A DNA stretch of 8,021 nucleotides from NCBI GenBank assembly GCA_003233475.1, contig QILU01000153.1:1-8021 (forward strand), read 5' to 3'. This document shows, piece after piece, positions 1 to 7,030 of this stretch. This DNA is from Ahrensia sp. (lineage in GTDB: Bacteria > Pseudomonadota > Alphaproteobacteria > Rhizobiales > Rhizobiaceae). The notes beneath the pieces were generated by a model. That model worked only from the letters and a program-made list of their open reading frames with translations. It was not told the DNA's origin and ran no database searches. The first letter of the stretch is position 1. The number at the start of each line of letters is the position of its first letter. The translations under genes were made by a program, and so were the position numbers.

Positions 1-1406
1 CCCTTGGTCACGGCCTTAGTGGTATTACCAACAGCATCGAGCGCATCGGTCGTCTCACGCACTTCTGCTGGAAGCTTAGCCATTTCAGCAATACCGCCGG
101 CGTTATCGGTCACAGGACCAAAAGCATCGAGGGCAACCACGTTACCAGCCAAAGCAAGCATTGCTGTCACAGCAATTGCGATACCAAACAGGCCCGCAAG
201 TGCGTAGGTAGCAAGAATACCAACGATGATAATGAGCGCAGGAATTGCAGTAGATTCAAGGGAGATCGCAAGCCCCTGGATCACGTTTGTGCCGTGACCG
301 GATTCGGAGGCTTTCGCGATGGATTGCACGGGACGGTAATTTGTACCCGTGTAATATTCTGTCACCCAAATGATAAGACCAGTGATGGCCAGACCAACGA
401 GGGCAGAATAGAATAAATCCATACCAGTATAAGACTGCCCGGCAATGTCACCAAGTCCGATCAACCAATAAATCATAGCAAAAATTGCTGGAATGGACAA
501 AAGCGCTGTTGCAATAAAGCCTTTATAGAGCGCGCCCATAATGGAGTTGTTTGCACCAAGCTTCACAAAGAATGTGCCGATGATTGAAGTCACCACACAC
601 ACAGCACCGATTGCCAATGGCAAAGCCATGATCGGGTACAAGAGGTCTGAACCGGCGAAGTAGATGGACGCCAAAACCATGGTTGCCACAATGGACACAA
701 CATAGGTCTCAAACAAATCAGCCGCCATGCCGGCACAGTCGCCAACATTATCGCCAACATTATCAGCAATTGTTGCCGGGTTGCGAGGATCGTCTTCTGG
801 AATACCAGCTTCCACCTTACCCACCAGATCACCACCAACATCAGCACCTTTAGTAAAGATACCACCGCCAAGACGGGCGAAGATGGAGATAAGCGAAGCA
901 CCAAATCCAAGCGCAATCAGCGCATCAATCACGGTACGGCTTTCCGGGGCAAAGCCCAAGGGGCCAATGAGAATGTAGTAATAAACCGTAATGCCGAGGA
1001 GTGCGAGGCCGGCCACAAGAAGGCCAGTGATCGCACCAGACTTAAACGCAATAGCAAGGCCAGCACCAAGGCTTTGGCTTGCGGCCTGTGCAGTACGCAC
1101 GTTCGCTCGAACCGAAACCAACATGCCGATAAAGCCTGCTGCGCCGGAAAGCACCGCGCCGATGAGAAAGCCGAGAGCAACCAGGCCCCCAAGCAACCAC
1201 CACACGATGGCGAACACAACAACGCCAACAGCGGCGATTGTCATATACTGGCGCGACAGATAAGCTTGTGCGCCTTCTTGAATAGCGGCTGCAATTTCCT
1301 GCATACGCTCGTTACCCGGGTCGGCACTCATTACCGATTTTGATGCCCAAATGGCATAGACAATCGCGAGCAGACCGCTAACGATTGCTAGATATAAAGG
1401 TTCCAT
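1..1406 (-). CDS. hppA: K+-independent, H+-translocating inorganic pyrophosphatase (membrane pump), C-terminus cut by window edge
   Basis: This multi-spanning inner-membrane pump hydrolyses pyrophosphate and exports protons. From the ATG at 1406 an uninterrupted frame of 468 codons runs off the left edge; the family is usually about 670-720 residues, so roughly the last third is missing. Visible signatures are the substrate motif [11 protein letters not shown] (Asp189, Asp193, Lys197), the acidic stretch EDDPRNP, the duplicated DNVGDNVGD, and [16 protein letters not shown]. Near the edge the sequence reads GNTTKAVTK, with Lys464 and Thr467. In this family Lys (instead of Ala) at this position, paired with Thr three residues later, marks the K+-insensitive subclass, and known members of that subclass pump H+. 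A Shine-Dalgarno-like AGGGAA (1416-1421) lies 9 nt before the ATG. The start fits the hydrophobic first helix ([20 protein letters not shown]). The gene probably has its own promoter. Confidence 0.96.
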   Translation of the reverse strand, partial: MEPLYLAIVSGLLAIVYAIWASKSVMSADPGNERMQEIAAAIQEGAQAYLSRQYMTIAAVGVVVFAIVWWLLGGLVALGFLIGAVLSGAAGFIGMLVSVRANVRTAQAASQSLGAGLAIAFKSGAITGLLVAGLALLGITVYYYILIGPLGFAPESRTVIDALIALGFGASLISIFARLGGGIFTKGADVGGDLVGKVEAGIPEDDPRNPATIADNVGDNVGDCAGMAADLFETYVVSIVATMVLASIYFAGSDLLYPIMALPLAIGAVCVVTSIIGTFFVKLGANNSIMGALYKGFIATALLSIPAIFAMIYWLIGLGDIAGQSYTGMDLFYSALVGLAITGLIIWVTEYYTGTNYRPVQSIAKASESGHGTNVIQGLAISLESTAIPALIIIVGILATYALAGLFGIAIAVTAMLALAGNVVALDAFGPVTDNAGGIAEMAKLPAEVRETTDALDAVGNTTKAVTK

Positions 1407-1592
1407 TTTCTGGAGTTCCCTGACTAAGAAAATATGTTCTGATAATCCCGCTTCAGAATTTGGCCGGGTAGCGCAGAACGTTTGATCAAATTGAAGTGCT
1501 TTAGAAAGACTCTCAACTTCCGAGGCGGAAAATACTGCCCCAAATGCTCACGTCAAGGTTTCTTATAAGATTCGCTGTGGAATTGCCACAAT
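1407..1592 (-). other. Intergenic region and structured hppA leader
   Basis: This 186-nt gap separates the end of the MFS gene from hppA. Besides the predicted promoter it holds three inverted repeats. TTCTGA/TCAGAA arms at 1437-1442 and 1453-1458 flank a 10-nt loop. TTTGATCAAA at 1481-1490 is a perfect palindrome. TTCCG/CGGAA lies at 1518-1530. A further palindrome, TCTTATAAGA (1561-1570), lies upstream of the -35. No U-rich intrinsic terminator is seen after the MFS gene, so read-through into hppA is possible. No open frame of note is present. Confidence 0.5.
1529..1556 (-). promoter_or_regulatory. Predicted sigma70-type promoter of hppA
   Basis: Read on the minus strand, TTGACG (1551-1556, preceded by C) is followed after 16 nt by TATTTT (1529-1534). 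CTTGACG is the typical alphaproteobacterial housekeeping -35 element; the -10 matches TATAAT at four of six positions. Transcription would start near 1522, giving an hppA leader of about 115 nt. An inverted repeat TTCCG-AGG-CGGAA (1518-1530) overlaps the -10 and the expected start site and could be an operator or a leader hairpin. This is inference from sequence alone. Confidence 0.5.
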
Positions 1593-2819
1593 TCACCGGT
1601 GTTCCTCGCGTTTTTGCCAATATGACAACAAGACAAGCGATAGAAGACAGATGGTGATCACCGGAAAAATCACCGTATTGATTATATTCCACCCCTCCCC
1701 TTCATAGGCATTGAGGGTTTGGCCGGCCATGAAGGAAGCAAAGGCGACGGAGCCAAAAACGATAAAATCGTTGGCCCCCTGGGCCTTTGCCTTCTCTTGC
1801 GGGTGGTAAGTTTCAGTCAACAGCGTCGTTGCACCAATGAAGCCAAAGTTCCAACCAATGCCCAACAAAATGAGCGCACCGTAATAATTAGTCAGGGTGA
1901 CGCCCTGCAATCCGACAAGTGCACTAAGGCCCAGGAGCGCCAGACCAATTGCTATAATGCGCGTTTTTCCAAAACGGGAGATTAAGTTGCCTGTGAAAAA
2001 ACTGGGGCCGAACATAGCCATCATATGCCATTGAATTCCCCAGGTCGAATCATCAGCCGTGAAGCCAGAGACCATCATCGCCAAGGGAGCGCCCGTCATA
2101 ACGTAGGTCATCATGGCGTATGACCCAACGGCACAAAGAACCGCCACCACGAATTTCGGCTGCACCATTATCTCTCTCAACGGGCGCCCTGTTTCTGCAC
2201 TGTTGCGCTCTTCTTTTGTTGCAGGAGCGTCAAATTTCAAAAACGAAAGTGCGATAATACCGGCAAACAACAGAAATGAACCGGCAAAATAAGCGCCGGC
2301 AAACTCGATTGGTGAGAACAGGTCTCCAAAATAGATAGCCGTTTGTGGGCCGAGAATAGCAGCGAATATCCCGCCTGCCAAAACCCATGAGATCGCCTTG
2401 GGTTTGAAATCTTCCGTGCCTTGATCTGCTGCGGCAAAACGGTATTGCTGGGTGAAGGAACTGCTGCAACCGGACAGTAACATGCCGACACAAAACAGGG
2501 CGAAAATGCCTTGATAGATGGCGTAACTGGAAATCAGAGTGCCGATGATGCCAACGACAGCGCCGGTTATAAATCCAAGCCGCCGCCCGATACGCGCCAT
2601 TAACATGGCGGCCGGAAGTGCCGCCAAGGCAATTCCAAGGTTATAACCCGTGACCGGAGCCGTCGCTAAGGACTTGTCTGCTCCGAGCAAATAAATTCCT
2701 GCCAATCCTCCGAGCGCAATTGATATGGGGGCAGCCGCACCACAAAACGCCTGCGCTGCGGCCAAAATAATAGCATTTCGGCGCGCGGAGGCATTTGGGT
2801 CAATTTCTGCGGCGGTCAT
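1593..2819 (-). CDS. Major facilitator superfamily transporter, substrate unknown
   Basis: A 408-residue protein with about twelve hydrophobic segments and a charged central loop (residues about 196-216), the usual 6+6 MFS layout. The loop between helices 2 and 3 carries ARIGRRLGF (75-83), a variant of MFS motif A, and a matching RFGKTR lies near 282-287 in the second half. Other marked stretches are SSSFTQQYRFAAAD (119-132) and GWNFGFIGATTLL (322-334). It should be a secondary carrier in the inner membrane; importer or exporter cannot be told. The ATG lies 22 nt after the thiL stop with only a weak AAAGAG ribosome site, so it is likely translated from the rib-nusB-thiL message. Its place beside riboflavin and thiamine genes makes a vitamin or precursor substrate possible, but no sequence feature shows this. 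The family call is firm; the substrate is unknown. Confidence 0.88.
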   Translation of the reverse strand: MTAAEIDPNASARRNAIILAAAQAFCGAAAPISIALGGLAGIYLLGADKSLATAPVTGYNLGIALAALPAAMLMARIGRRLGFITGAVVGIIGTLISSYAIYQGIFALFCVGMLLSGCSSSFTQQYRFAAADQGTEDFKPKAISWVLAGGIFAAILGPQTAIYFGDLFSPIEFAGAYFAGSFLLFAGIIALSFLKFDAPATKEERNSAETGRPLREIMVQPKFVVAVLCAVGSYAMMTYVMTGAPLAMMVSGFTADDSTWGIQWHMMAMFGPSFFTGNLISRFGKTRIIAIGLALLGLSALVGLQGVTLTNYYGALILLGIGWNFGFIGATTLLTETYHPQEKAKAQGANDFIVFGSVAFASFMAGQTLNAYEGEGWNIINTVIFPVITICLLSLVLLSYWQKREEHR

Positions 2820-2841
2820 GGATGCTCTTTGCGGGGCCAGT

Positions 2842-3816
2842 CTAAAAGTGGGTAAATGATTCTACAGCTTGTGAGATTGGCACGCCATTTTCGCTAAGGG
2901 AAATTCTATTCGCCCCTGCTTTTACGAATTTCCCAATTTCAGTAATTTTCACTCCGGCGGCGGAGCAATCGTGTTGGAATTCCGACCAGCGTTTTCGCGG
3001 AACCGAACAAAGGCATTGGTAGTCATCTCCGCCGGCTAAAACCAATGGCCAAAGTTCAGCATCCTTTGCCAGACTTCTTTCAACTGGGGGAGAAAGCGGA
3101 ATGAGGGTTTTTTCAATTTCAACCGAGACCTTAGAGGCCTCACAAAGCTTGCGGCAATCCCCCAGCAGGCCATCAGAAATATCCATGGATGCGCTGGCAT
3201 GTTTTGCAATAATCGAAACCAGTGCATAGGGCGGGTTGGGCAGGTGATAAGAATTCACCAGGGCTTTGGCATCTGCTTCTTCAACCAATAATTCTCCCAT
3301 TGCCACTTTCAAGCCGATAGCGCCGTCTCCAATGGTTCCGCTGACCACTAAAATATCACCCGGCTTTGCCCCCATACGGCTTTTGTATTGGCCGCTGGCG
3401 ACCGCTCCGAACATGGTGATCGAAACACCAAGCCGTTCTGGCGAGCGATAGGTATCGCCCCCGGTCAGTTTCAAGCCGTAGGTCTTTTGATCCGCTGCAA
3501 GCCCGGCAGCGAAGCTCTCCATATCCCTGTCCTGCCAGCGATCAGGCACCCCCAGCGCCATTGAGTAGGCGAAAGGTCTGGCACCCTTGGCGATGATATC
3601 TGAAATATTCACCCGCAATGCCTTTTGGGCGATTGTCCCTACCGGGTCTTGCTTCAGAAAATGGATGCCTTCCAAAATGGCGTCAGTTGTTACCACCAAT
3701 TGTTTGCCATCAGGCACATCCAGCAAAGCCGCATCGTCTTTTAGTTCAAATGAATTTTCGCTGGCCAGGGGGGCGAGGTGCCGGGCAATCCACTCGAACT
3801 CGCCAGCACGTTTCAA
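2842..3816 (-). CDS. thiL: Thiamine-monophosphate kinase (TTG start)
   Basis: ThiL phosphorylates thiamine monophosphate with ATP to thiamine diphosphate, the active cofactor, in the cytoplasm. The 324 residues are full length for this PurM/AIR-synthase-fold kinase. Visible motifs are GEFEWI (5-10), the metal/ATP-binding DDAA (27-30), [12 protein letters not shown] (43-54), [13 protein letters not shown] (118-130), MDISDGL (211-217) and AGGDDYQ (261-267). As I recall the family, the last motif normally reads GG(D/E)DYE, so Gln267 is unusual. The codon translated as Met is TTG (3814-3816). It overlaps the nusB stop as TTGA and has GGAG 8 nt upstream, and no ATG or GTG start fits before the conserved GEF motif. 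This suggests translational coupling to nusB. Confidence 0.96.
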   Translation of the reverse strand: MKRAGEFEWIARHLAPLASENSFELKDDAALLDVPDGKQLVVTTDAILEGIHFLKQDPVGTIAQKALRVNISDIIAKGARPFAYSMALGVPDRWQDRDMESFAAGLAADQKTYGLKLTGGDTYRSPERLGVSITMFGAVASGQYKSRMGAKPGDILVVSGTIGDGAIGLKVAMGELLVEEADAKALVNSYHLPNPPYALVSIIAKHASASMDISDGLLGDCRKLCEASKVSVEIEKTLIPLSPPVERSLAKDAELWPLVLAGGDDYQCLCSVPRKRWSEFQHDCSAAGVKITEIGKFVKAGANRISLSENGVPISQAVESFTHF

Positions 3817-4331
3817 CTTTTCAACTCCGGATCCGGCTCCGGGATTGGCTCAGGTTTTTCGTCCAATTCCCCAACACGCAATTTGCGGGCGATCCGGTCC
3901 AGCACCCCGTTGACCATTTTTGGCTCGTCCCCATCGAAAAATGCTTTGGCGACCTCCACATATTCACTCACCACAACACGGGCCACCACGTCCGGGCGTT
4001 TGGTCAACTCAAACACCGCAGCGCGCAACACGGCTCGCAAGGTTGAATCAATACGCTTTAACGGCCAGTCGTCTGTCAGAGCCTCGTGGATAATCGGGTC
4101 AATAATTTTTTGATCCTTAACAACCCCGGCCATAATTCCACGAAACCAGGAGGCGTCAGCCTCCAGATAGGTTTCCCCGTCCATCTCTCGTCCAAGGCGA
4201 AAATTTTCATATTCCGCCACGACTTCGCTCAAACCGACACCGCTGATATCCATTTGATACAGTGCCTGAACGGCGGACAATCTTGCAGCACCGCGTTTGT
4301 TTGCCGGTTTTGGAGGGTGGGATTCAGGCAA
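3813..4331 (-). CDS. nusB: Transcription antitermination factor NusB (TTG start)
   Basis: NusB pairs with ribosomal protein S10 (NusE) on boxA RNA to form the antitermination complex of rRNA operons. The 172-residue product carries the typical N-terminal [17 protein letters not shown] (residues 12-28) and the helical core through [10 protein letters not shown] and [12 protein letters not shown]. It has a short basic N-terminal extension and an acidic, proline-rich C-terminal tail (about 155-172) that is likely disordered. The start is TTG at 4329-4331, inside the last codons of ribH (8-nt overlap). An in-frame TGA at 4353-4355 lies upstream, no ATG or GTG comes between, and the next ATG (Met27) would remove conserved residues. 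The presence of nusB between ribH and thiL is a recurrent bacterial arrangement. Expression is probably coupled to ribH translation. Confidence 0.95.
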   Translation of the reverse strand: MPESHPPKPANKRGAARLSAVQALYQMDISGVGLSEVVAEYENFRLGREMDGETYLEADASWFRGIMAGVVKDQKIIDPIIHEALTDDWPLKRIDSTLRAVLRAAVFELTKRPDVVARVVVSEYVEVAKAFFDGDEPKMVNGVLDRIARKLRVGELDEKPEPIPEPDPELKS

Positions 4332-4764
4332 GGAATTTTTCCCGCAGCTTGATCATTTCCAACACGGCAGAAGCCGCATGGCCGCCTTTGTTCAACTCAC
4401 TTTTATTGGCGCGGGCCAATGCCTGCGCTTCGTTCTCCACCGTTTGAATACCGTTGCCCAAAGCCAGATATTCGGCGATTGTGAGGTTCATGATCGCGCG
4501 CGCGGATTCAAAAGCCACCACTTCATAGTGGGTGGTCTCCCCGCGAATGACACAGCCAAGGGTGATAAACCCGTCATAGTGGGTGTTGCCCCGGCTCATC
4601 CCCTCCAAAACAATCGAGATGGCGGCAGGAATTTCCAACACCCCGGGCACGGTAAGATAATCCCACGTCGCCCCGGCTTTTTTCAACACTTCCTCAGCCC
4701 CTTCCACCAACGCTTTGGAGATAGGCTCGTAATAGGGTGCATCAATAATCAATAGGTGGGGCAT
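4324..4764 (-). CDS. ribH: 6,7-dimethyl-8-ribityllumazine synthase
   Basis: RibH condenses 5-amino-6-ribitylamino-uracil with 3,4-dihydroxy-2-butanone 4-phosphate to lumazine, the penultimate step of riboflavin synthesis. The 146-residue protein is slightly shorter than many homologues but has the key stretches: [12 protein letters not shown] (37-48), [12 protein letters not shown] (70-81) with the expected catalytic His79, [17 protein letters not shown] (103-119), and NKGGHAA (125-131). The N-terminus reads LLIIDAPYY where many homologues have an ARF(N/Y)-type substrate loop. The ATG at 4762-4764 is fixed by an in-frame TGA nine to seven nt before it. No good Shine-Dalgarno sequence is visible. 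The 73-nt gap to ribE is the widest in the rib-nusB-thiL cluster. Such proteins assemble as pentamers or 60-mers; the form here cannot be told. Confidence 0.95.
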   Translation of the reverse strand: MPHLLIIDAPYYEPISKALVEGAEEVLKKAGATWDYLTVPGVLEIPAAISIVLEGMSRGNTHYDGFITLGCVIRGETTHYEVVAFESARAIMNLTIAEYLALGNGIQTVENEAQALARANKSELNKGGHAASAVLEMIKLREKFLA

Positions 4765-4788
4765 GGGTTTTCATAGCCTAGTCTGTTT

Positions 4789-4806
4789 CCCGTCTCAAAT
4801 CACGGG
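4789..4806 (-). other. Small inverted repeat in the ribE-ribH gap
   Basis: On the transcribed strand CCCGT and ACGGG (4802-4806 and 4789-4793) can form a 5-bp stem with an 8-nt loop in the middle of the 73-nt gap at 4765-4837. No U-run follows, so it does not look like a terminator. It might be a processing or translation-control element, or chance. Confidence 0.25.
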
Positions 4807-4837
4807 TGGATGGGGAGCGCAAGGTTTTATCAGCAAT

Positions 4838-5428
4838 CTACGAATATTCGGCCAACCGGGCGGCGTAGCGGGCCATGGTGTCCACTTCTATATTCAACCG
4901 ATCGCCAGGTTTTACTTTCCCCCAGCTGGTAACTTGCAAGGTGTGTTTGATCAGGAGAACATCGAATTCGCCGCCATCCACCCCATTTACTGTCAGTGAT
5001 GTGCCGTTCAGCGTTATGGAGCCTTTGGGAGCTATAAAGCGGGCAAGCTCATCGGGCGCACGAATGGTAAAGCGGGTGGCCTCGCCTTCGTTTATCTCGG
5101 TAATAATTTCTGCCGTGCCATCCACGTGACCGGAAACCAGATGGCCGCCCAATTCGTCCCCTATTTTCAGGGCGCGTTCAAGATTTACCTTGGTGCCGGT
5201 TTTCCAGCCGTTTGCCGTGGTAAGCCGCAGCGCCTCTTCCCAAGCCTCTACCTGATAAATTCCGGTATCTTTTGAGACTACAGTCAGGCACAGCCCGTCA
5301 TGGGCGATGGACGCGCCAATATCGATTGAATCCGTATCATAAGACGTCGCCACGCTAAACCGCTTGCCTTTGCTCAAGGTTTCAACTTTTTCGATTGTGC
5401 CCATATCGGTGATAATGCCGGTAAACAT
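4838..5428 (-). CDS. ribE: Riboflavin synthase, alpha chain
   Basis: This enzyme dismutates two molecules of 6,7-dimethyl-8-ribityllumazine to riboflavin and the ribitylamino-uracil that RibH reuses. At 196 residues it is full length and shows the two-barrel repeat: N-terminal MFTGII (1-6) with AHDGLCLTV (42-50), then the second barrel from GGHLVSGHVDGTAEI (94-108) with NGTSLTVNGV (141-150). The His of SGHVDG (101) and Ser144 of TSLTV correspond to conserved active-site positions. The ATG at 5426-5428 is 3 nt after the ribD stop (TGA TGT ATG), with AAAGGG about 8 nt upstream, which fits coupled translation. The enzyme is named ribC in E. coli and ribE in many other bacteria. Confidence 0.96.
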   Translation of the reverse strand: MFTGIITDMGTIEKVETLSKGKRFSVATSYDTDSIDIGASIAHDGLCLTVVSKDTGIYQVEAWEEALRLTTANGWKTGTKVNLERALKIGDELGGHLVSGHVDGTAEIITEINEGEATRFTIRAPDELARFIAPKGSITLNGTSLTVNGVDGGEFDVLLIKHTLQVTSWGKVKPGDRLNIEVDTMARYAARLAEYS

Positions 5429-5431
5429 ACA

Positions 5432-6507
5432 TCAACCCTTTCGATAAATATCCAGACTGTCGTTGCCCAATTCCAGGCTGCGCACAAGGGCAAAACCCTT
5501 TGGAACGCGCTTTCGGGTAACGGGCGAAGCGATACCTTTTTCGCCAATAGTGAGCGCGCCGGTAAACAAAGCAATTTCATCGACCAGACCGGCATCCAGG
5601 AATGAGCGAGCTGTTTTCGCGCCCCCCTCAACCATCAGGCTCGAAATTCCGCGCATCGCCATGTCTTTCAGAATTTCCGGCAAAGCGAGTTGGCCGTTTT
5701 GCATTTCAGCCGCGAATAATTTTACCCCCTGCTTTTGAAGTTCTGCGCCCAAAGAAGAATTTGCGGAAATGACCCATGTTGGCACTTGATTGGCCGATTG
5801 GGCGAGTTTGGATTTGGGGGAAAGGGAAGCCTTTGTATCCAGTACAAATCGCTGGGGAGAACGTTTTCCAGCCCCGGCAGGCGGCAGGTAAGTTCGGGGT
5901 CATCGCTGTCCACCGTTGCTCGACCAACAAGAATGGCATCATATTCCGCCCGCATCCGGTGAACGTAATTTTTTGCCACTGCTCCGGTAATTGAAACCTC
6001 TTCACCCACACGCCCCAGTTTTTCATCTTTGGAAACTGCAAGTTTTAGAATCACTTGTGGGCGGTTGTTCTGTTTTCGATTCAAGTATCCAGATAAATCG
6101 CTGGCGGCGGTTTCTGCCAGCAATCCTGTTTCAATCTCAACCCCGGCGTGGCGCAACATTGCGTGGCCCTTGCCGTCTACTCTTTGGTCAGGGTCGGTCC
6201 AGGCGGTGAACACTTTTGCAATACTGGCTTCAATTAATGCACTGGCACAAGGGGGTGTGGCACCATGGTGGGCGCAGGGTTCTAGTGAAACATAGGCAAT
6301 TGCTCCCTCTGCGTTATCCCCCGCCATATCAAGGGCAAGCCGTTCCGCATGGGGGCGTCCCCCTTTGGCCGTTACCCCCTTCCCCACAACAATTCCATCC
6401 CTGACCAACAAAGCACCGACGGAAGGGTTGGTTCCGCTCAAGCCCCGGTGGCGGCGGGCAAACCGCAGGCTGGCCGCCATGAATTTGCAATCAAGCAGAT
6501 TTGCCAT
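5432..6507 (-). pseudogene. ribD: Bifunctional pyrimidine deaminase/reductase RibD, reading frame broken by loss of one base
   Basis: RibD deaminates and then reduces the GTP-derived pyrimidine in the second and third steps of riboflavin synthesis. The ATG at 6505-6507 lies 2 nt after the nrdR stop. The N-terminal deaminase domain is intact: NPSVGA (27-32), the zinc ligands His53 (HAE, 53-55), Cys78 (EPC, 76-78) and Cys87. The frame stays good through DDPELTCRLPGLEN (ending about residue 215), then the family sequence RSPQRFVLDT continues in another frame. The reductase half then runs to 5432 with VPTWVISA, SLMVEGGAKTARSFLDAGLVDEIALF and TIGEKGIASPV. One extra base near 5863/5864, in an A4-C run, would rebuild a 358-residue RibD of normal length. 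As written, the deaminase fragment ends at 5722 after an unrelated tail. The first ATG of the reductase frame is at 5785, inside the domain. The cause may be a sequencing error or a real mutation. Confidence 0.9.
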
Positions 6508-6509
6508 CT

Positions 6510-6977
6510 TTATCCGTCATCTTCATCAGATTGGGATAATTCGCCCAGAATTTTTTGGAAATCTCCGGCTTTGGTGAAATCACGGTATACGCTGGCAAAT
6601 CGCACATAGGCGACGTCATCCAGCTTTTGCAGCCCTTCCATCGCCAGTGCCCCAATCGCTTCCACTTCAATTTCCGCTTCCCCCGTGCTTTCCAACTGCC
6701 GCACAACGCCGCTGATCATTTGCTCGATCCGGGCTTCATCCACATCCCTTTTTCGCAGGGCAATATTTACGGAATGGGCCAGTTTATCACGGTTAAAAGG
6801 TACTTTGCGTCCGGATTTTTTCAAAACCACCAGTTCGCGCAGTTGAATGCGCTCAAAAGTGGTGAACCGCCCGCCGCAATCGGTGCAGACCCGGCGACGA
6901 CGAATAGTGGTGTTGTCCTCGGTGGGACGACTGTCCTTAACCTGCGTACCTGTGCGGTTGCAAAACGGGCAACGCAT
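6510..6977 (-). CDS. nrdR: Transcriptional repressor NrdR
   Basis: NrdR is a zinc-ribbon/ATP-cone repressor that senses ATP and dATP and controls ribonucleotide reductase genes. The 155 residues are normal length. The zinc ribbon has Cys3, Cys6, Cys31 and Cys34 (CPFC and CTDC), followed by the basic stretch TIRRRR and RFTTFER (38-44). The ATP-cone covers about 49-139, with [17 protein letters not shown] (50-66) and [12 protein letters not shown] (123-134). An acidic tail ends the protein. The ATG at 6975-6977 has a strong ribosome site. It is the first gene of the tight cluster; its stop is 2 nt from ribD. NrdR next to rib genes is a common bacterial arrangement and does not imply control of riboflavin synthesis. 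No NrdR box was seen in the window. Confidence 0.97.
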   Translation of the reverse strand: MRCPFCNRTGTQVKDSRPTEDNTTIRRRRVCTDCGGRFTTFERIQLRELVVLKKSGRKVPFNRDKLAHSVNIALRKRDVDEARIEQMISGVVRQLESTGEAEIEVEAIGALAMEGLQKLDDVAYVRFASVYRDFTKAGDFQKILGELSQSDEDDG

Positions 6978-6982
6978 GGAAA

Positions 6983-6991
6983 CACCTCCTT
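6983..6991 (-). promoter_or_regulatory. Strong ribosome binding site of nrdR
   Basis: On the minus strand AAGGAGGTG is almost the full anti-16S complement and lies 5 nt before the nrdR ATG. It is the best Shine-Dalgarno sequence in the window and contrasts with the weak sites of the downstream genes, which appear to depend on coupling. Confidence 0.8.
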
Positions 6992-7030
6992 CTTCGCTCT
7001 ATGAATACTCTCACGGGCTTCGCCCTATGA
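6992..7030 (-). repeat. Near-identical 13-bp direct repeat between glyA and nrdR
   Basis: On the plus strand CTTCGCTCTATGA (6992-7004) and CTTCGCCCTATGA (7018-7030) match at 12 of 13 positions, 26 bp start to start. The pair fills most of the 53-nt glyA-nrdR gap. The copy next to glyA also forms a GGGC-TTC-GCCC mini-hairpin (7015-7025). No function is known to me. It could be a binding-site pair for a regulator, or a small duplication. Confidence 0.5.

Noticed and set aside
741..764. Perfect 12-bp tandem repeat GCCAACATTATC twice
   Set aside because: It encodes the conserved duplicated DNVGDNVGD motif of membrane pyrophosphatases, so protein conservation explains it.
1481..1490. TTTGATCAAA palindrome as an FNR/FixK site
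   Set aside because: The known site has TTGAT and ATCAA separated by four bases; here the half-sites overlap.
1576..1590. TGTGG/CCACA inverted repeat after the MFS stop as an operon terminator
   Set aside because: The stem is only 5 bp and no U-run follows in the direction of transcription.
2823..2831. TGCTCTTTG resembling a boxA NusB-binding element near thiL
   Set aside because: It lies on the plus strand, antisense to all transcription here, so it would not appear in the operon RNA.
4297..4755. Long plus-strand open frames, this one and others such as 3618-4046, 6555-7004 and 7047-7451
   Set aside because: They lie opposite well-recognised minus-strand genes and their translations show no family resemblance; they are antisense shadows.
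7015..7025. GGGC-TTC-GCCC hairpin as a glyA terminator
   Set aside because: It has a 4-bp stem with no following U-run; it may be part of the direct repeat instead.
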